Origin: JBMFVE01 sp049966155
Lineage (GTDB): Bacteria > Bacteroidota > Ignavibacteria > Kryptoniales > JAKASW01
DNA: 64,000 nucleotides
Direction: 5' to 3'
Assembly (NCBI GenBank): GCA_049966155.1
Contig: JBMFVE010000001.1
Coordinates: 62,001 to 126,000 of the forward strand
Positions 63,046-64,000 of this stretch are shown in pieces. The position numbers and the translations under genes are program-made. The first letter of the stretch is position 1. Every line of letters begins with the position of its first letter. The notes under the pieces were generated by a model that was given only the letters and a program-made list of their open reading frames with translations, was not told the origin of the DNA and did not search any database.

Positions 63046-63642
63046 TCAATCCTTACTCTGGGTAAAATCCTCTATAAGTTTTAACAGCTCAGGCCTTCCC
63101 TGACCAGTTATTGCTGAAAAGGGCAAGAAACCCTGACAATATTTGAGATTTGGGAGCTGCACTTTTGCACGCGCAGTATGCGCGTTCATTTTATTCTGAG
63201 ATAGTTTATCAGCTTTTGTCATTACTATTACATAAGGAATCTTGTAAAATTCCAACCATCCTACCATTATCTTGTCTAACTCCATTGGCTCGTGGCGGGA
63301 ATCCAGTATCTGGACAACAAGCTTTAATTGTTTTCTATCTGAAAGATATGTCTCAATTAGCTTTGCCCAGCTGGATTTCATATGTTCAGGTGCAATGGCA
63401 TATCCATAGCCCGGCAGGTCCACAAAAAATAAGGAATCATTTATGAGAAAAAAGTTTAGTGAACGGGTTTTCCCGGGTGTTGAACTCGCCTGCGCAAGAT
63501 TTTTCTTGTTGCAGAGCTTATTAATCAGTGATGATTTGCCGACATTTGACCTGCCAATGAATGCAACCTCCGGCAGGTCGGTATCGGGAACCTGAGAGTA
63601 GTCTACGGCACTGGTGACAAACTTCGCTGTTTCAATCTTCAT
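63046..63642 (-). CDS. engB: Ribosome-biogenesis GTP-binding protein YihA/YsxC/EngB
   Basis: 198 aa. All GTPase motifs are present: GRSNVGKSSLINKL (G1), TPGKTRSLNFF (G2), FVDLPGYGYA (G3), VMTKADKLS (G4), FSAITGQG (G5). The start EVAFIGRSNVGKSS after a short N-terminal strand is the family pattern. It acts in assembly of the large ribosomal subunit. It lies about 150 bases downstream of rplQ. Confidence 0.95.
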   Translation of the reverse strand: MKIETAKFVTSAVDYSQVPDTDLPEVAFIGRSNVGKSSLINKLCNKKNLAQASSTPGKTRSLNFFLINDSLFFVDLPGYGYAIAPEHMKSSWAKLIETYLSDRKQLKLVVQILDSRHEPMELDKIMVGWLEFYKIPYVIVMTKADKLSQNKMNAHTARAKVQLPNLKYCQGFLPFSAITGQGRPELLKLIEDFTQSKD

Positions 63643-63792
63643 TCAGCCAATTCCCAATCCTTTCTAACATAGGATAAGAGTGAGAATAAATGTGCATGAA
63701 TGTTTCATCTGACACCTATACCTCACATAGCACCGCCTTTCATGGGGGACACCCTTCCACAAATGCGATGTGTAAAGGTTGGCCGCAAACCA

Positions 63793-64000
63793 TTAGTGCT
63801 GAGGCTGTTCAGCTTGAGCAGCAGCTTCTTTTTGTTCCTGAGGAGCCGATTCTTTTTCCGGTTTGGCAGCTTTTCGCCTTTTTTCAGCCTCGTCTGCTGC
63901 GTTAAAATCGACAAGCTCTATAATTGCGACCTCCCCACCATCACCGTGTCTCTGACCCAACTTGATGACTCTTGTGTAGCCACCCGGTCTATCCTGAACT
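63793..64000 (-). CDS. rplQ: Ribosomal protein bL17, C-terminal part (5' end outside window)
   Basis: The minus-strand frame from the window edge to the TAA at 63795-63793 reads RPGGYTRVIKLGQRHGDGGE and then VAIIELVDFN, the conserved C-terminal region of bL17. An Ala/Glu/Lys/Gln-rich extension of about 35 residues follows (KRRKAAKPEKESAPQEQKEA), as in many FCB-group bL17 proteins. About 68 codons are visible. The small overlapping frames on both strands here are shadows of this gene. Confidence 0.9.
   Translation of the reverse strand, partial: VQDRPGGYTRVIKLGQRHGDGGEVAIIELVDFNAADEAEKRRKAAKPEKESAPQEQKEAAAQAEQPQH

Noticed and set aside
63690..63914. Two small open frames on opposite strands near the right edge
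   Set aside because: Both lie over the C-terminal coding part of rplQ, which is in another minus-strand frame and is recognisable.
1..64000. CRISPR arrays, prophage or complete insertion sequences
   Set aside because: I saw no regularly spaced repeats, no phage structural genes and no transposase with terminal repeats; only the 67-aa HTH protein and the eroded tract hint at past mobility.

Overview
The window looks like a chromosomal piece of a Gram-negative bacterium of the Bacteroidota/Chlorobiota/Ignavibacteria side of the FCB group. The grounds are four large secreted proteins ending in a type IX secretion (T9SS) sorting domain with the QNYPNPFNPST-type motif, a PorV/PorQ-family outer-membrane protein, a TonB-dependent receptor with an N-terminal carboxypeptidase-regulatory-like domain, and moderately AT-rich DNA with AGGAG-type ribosome binding sites. 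No database search was possible, so the phylum is an inference.

Layout. 1-4620 (+): the end of a probable dnaG, then a tight run of thioesterase, ferredoxin, geranylgeranyl-reductase-family flavoprotein, polysaccharide-deacetylase-like protein and EamA transporter. 4636-11020: a small secreted protein, a GT-C-type membrane glycosyltransferase, a MarR regulator with a palindromic upstream site, a signal-peptide GH13 amylase and an M13 metallopeptidase. 11181-15034 (-): lysine 2,3-aminomutase, a GNAT acetyltransferase and two tandem D-Ala-D-Ala-ligase-like ATP-grasp proteins behind a good sigma70-like promoter; this looks like a small biosynthetic pathway I cannot name.

15551-45994 (-): a co-directional 14-gene alpha-glucan unit of about 30 kb. 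In transcription order it is lacI, TonB receptor, 1216-aa surface protein, PorV, GH13 amylase A, starch-binding-type protein, GH13 amylase B, GH13 amylase C (with a 45-N assembly gap), PAP2 phosphatase, SurA-like chaperone, MalE, MalF, MalG, MFS sugar transporter. The set would bind and cut polymer at the cell surface (T9SS-anchored amylases), pass oligosaccharides across the outer membrane (TonB receptor) and take them across the inner membrane (ABC and MFS routes). It has no SusD and no MalK ATPase.

46238-49248 (-): housekeeping coaBC, rpoZ, gmk and yicC. 49315-51935: a 67-aa HTH protein and three pilin-like secreted proteins (one DUF4900-like). 52072-52155: tRNA-Leu(GAG). 52617-54615: a decayed tract with an ABC-transporter fragment lacking Walker A and a frameshifted outer-membrane barrel gene. 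54618-64000 (-): histidine kinase, two-domain ThyX-like protein, SpoIIE-type phosphatase, mutS, speB-like ureohydrolase, engB and the 3' end of rplQ.
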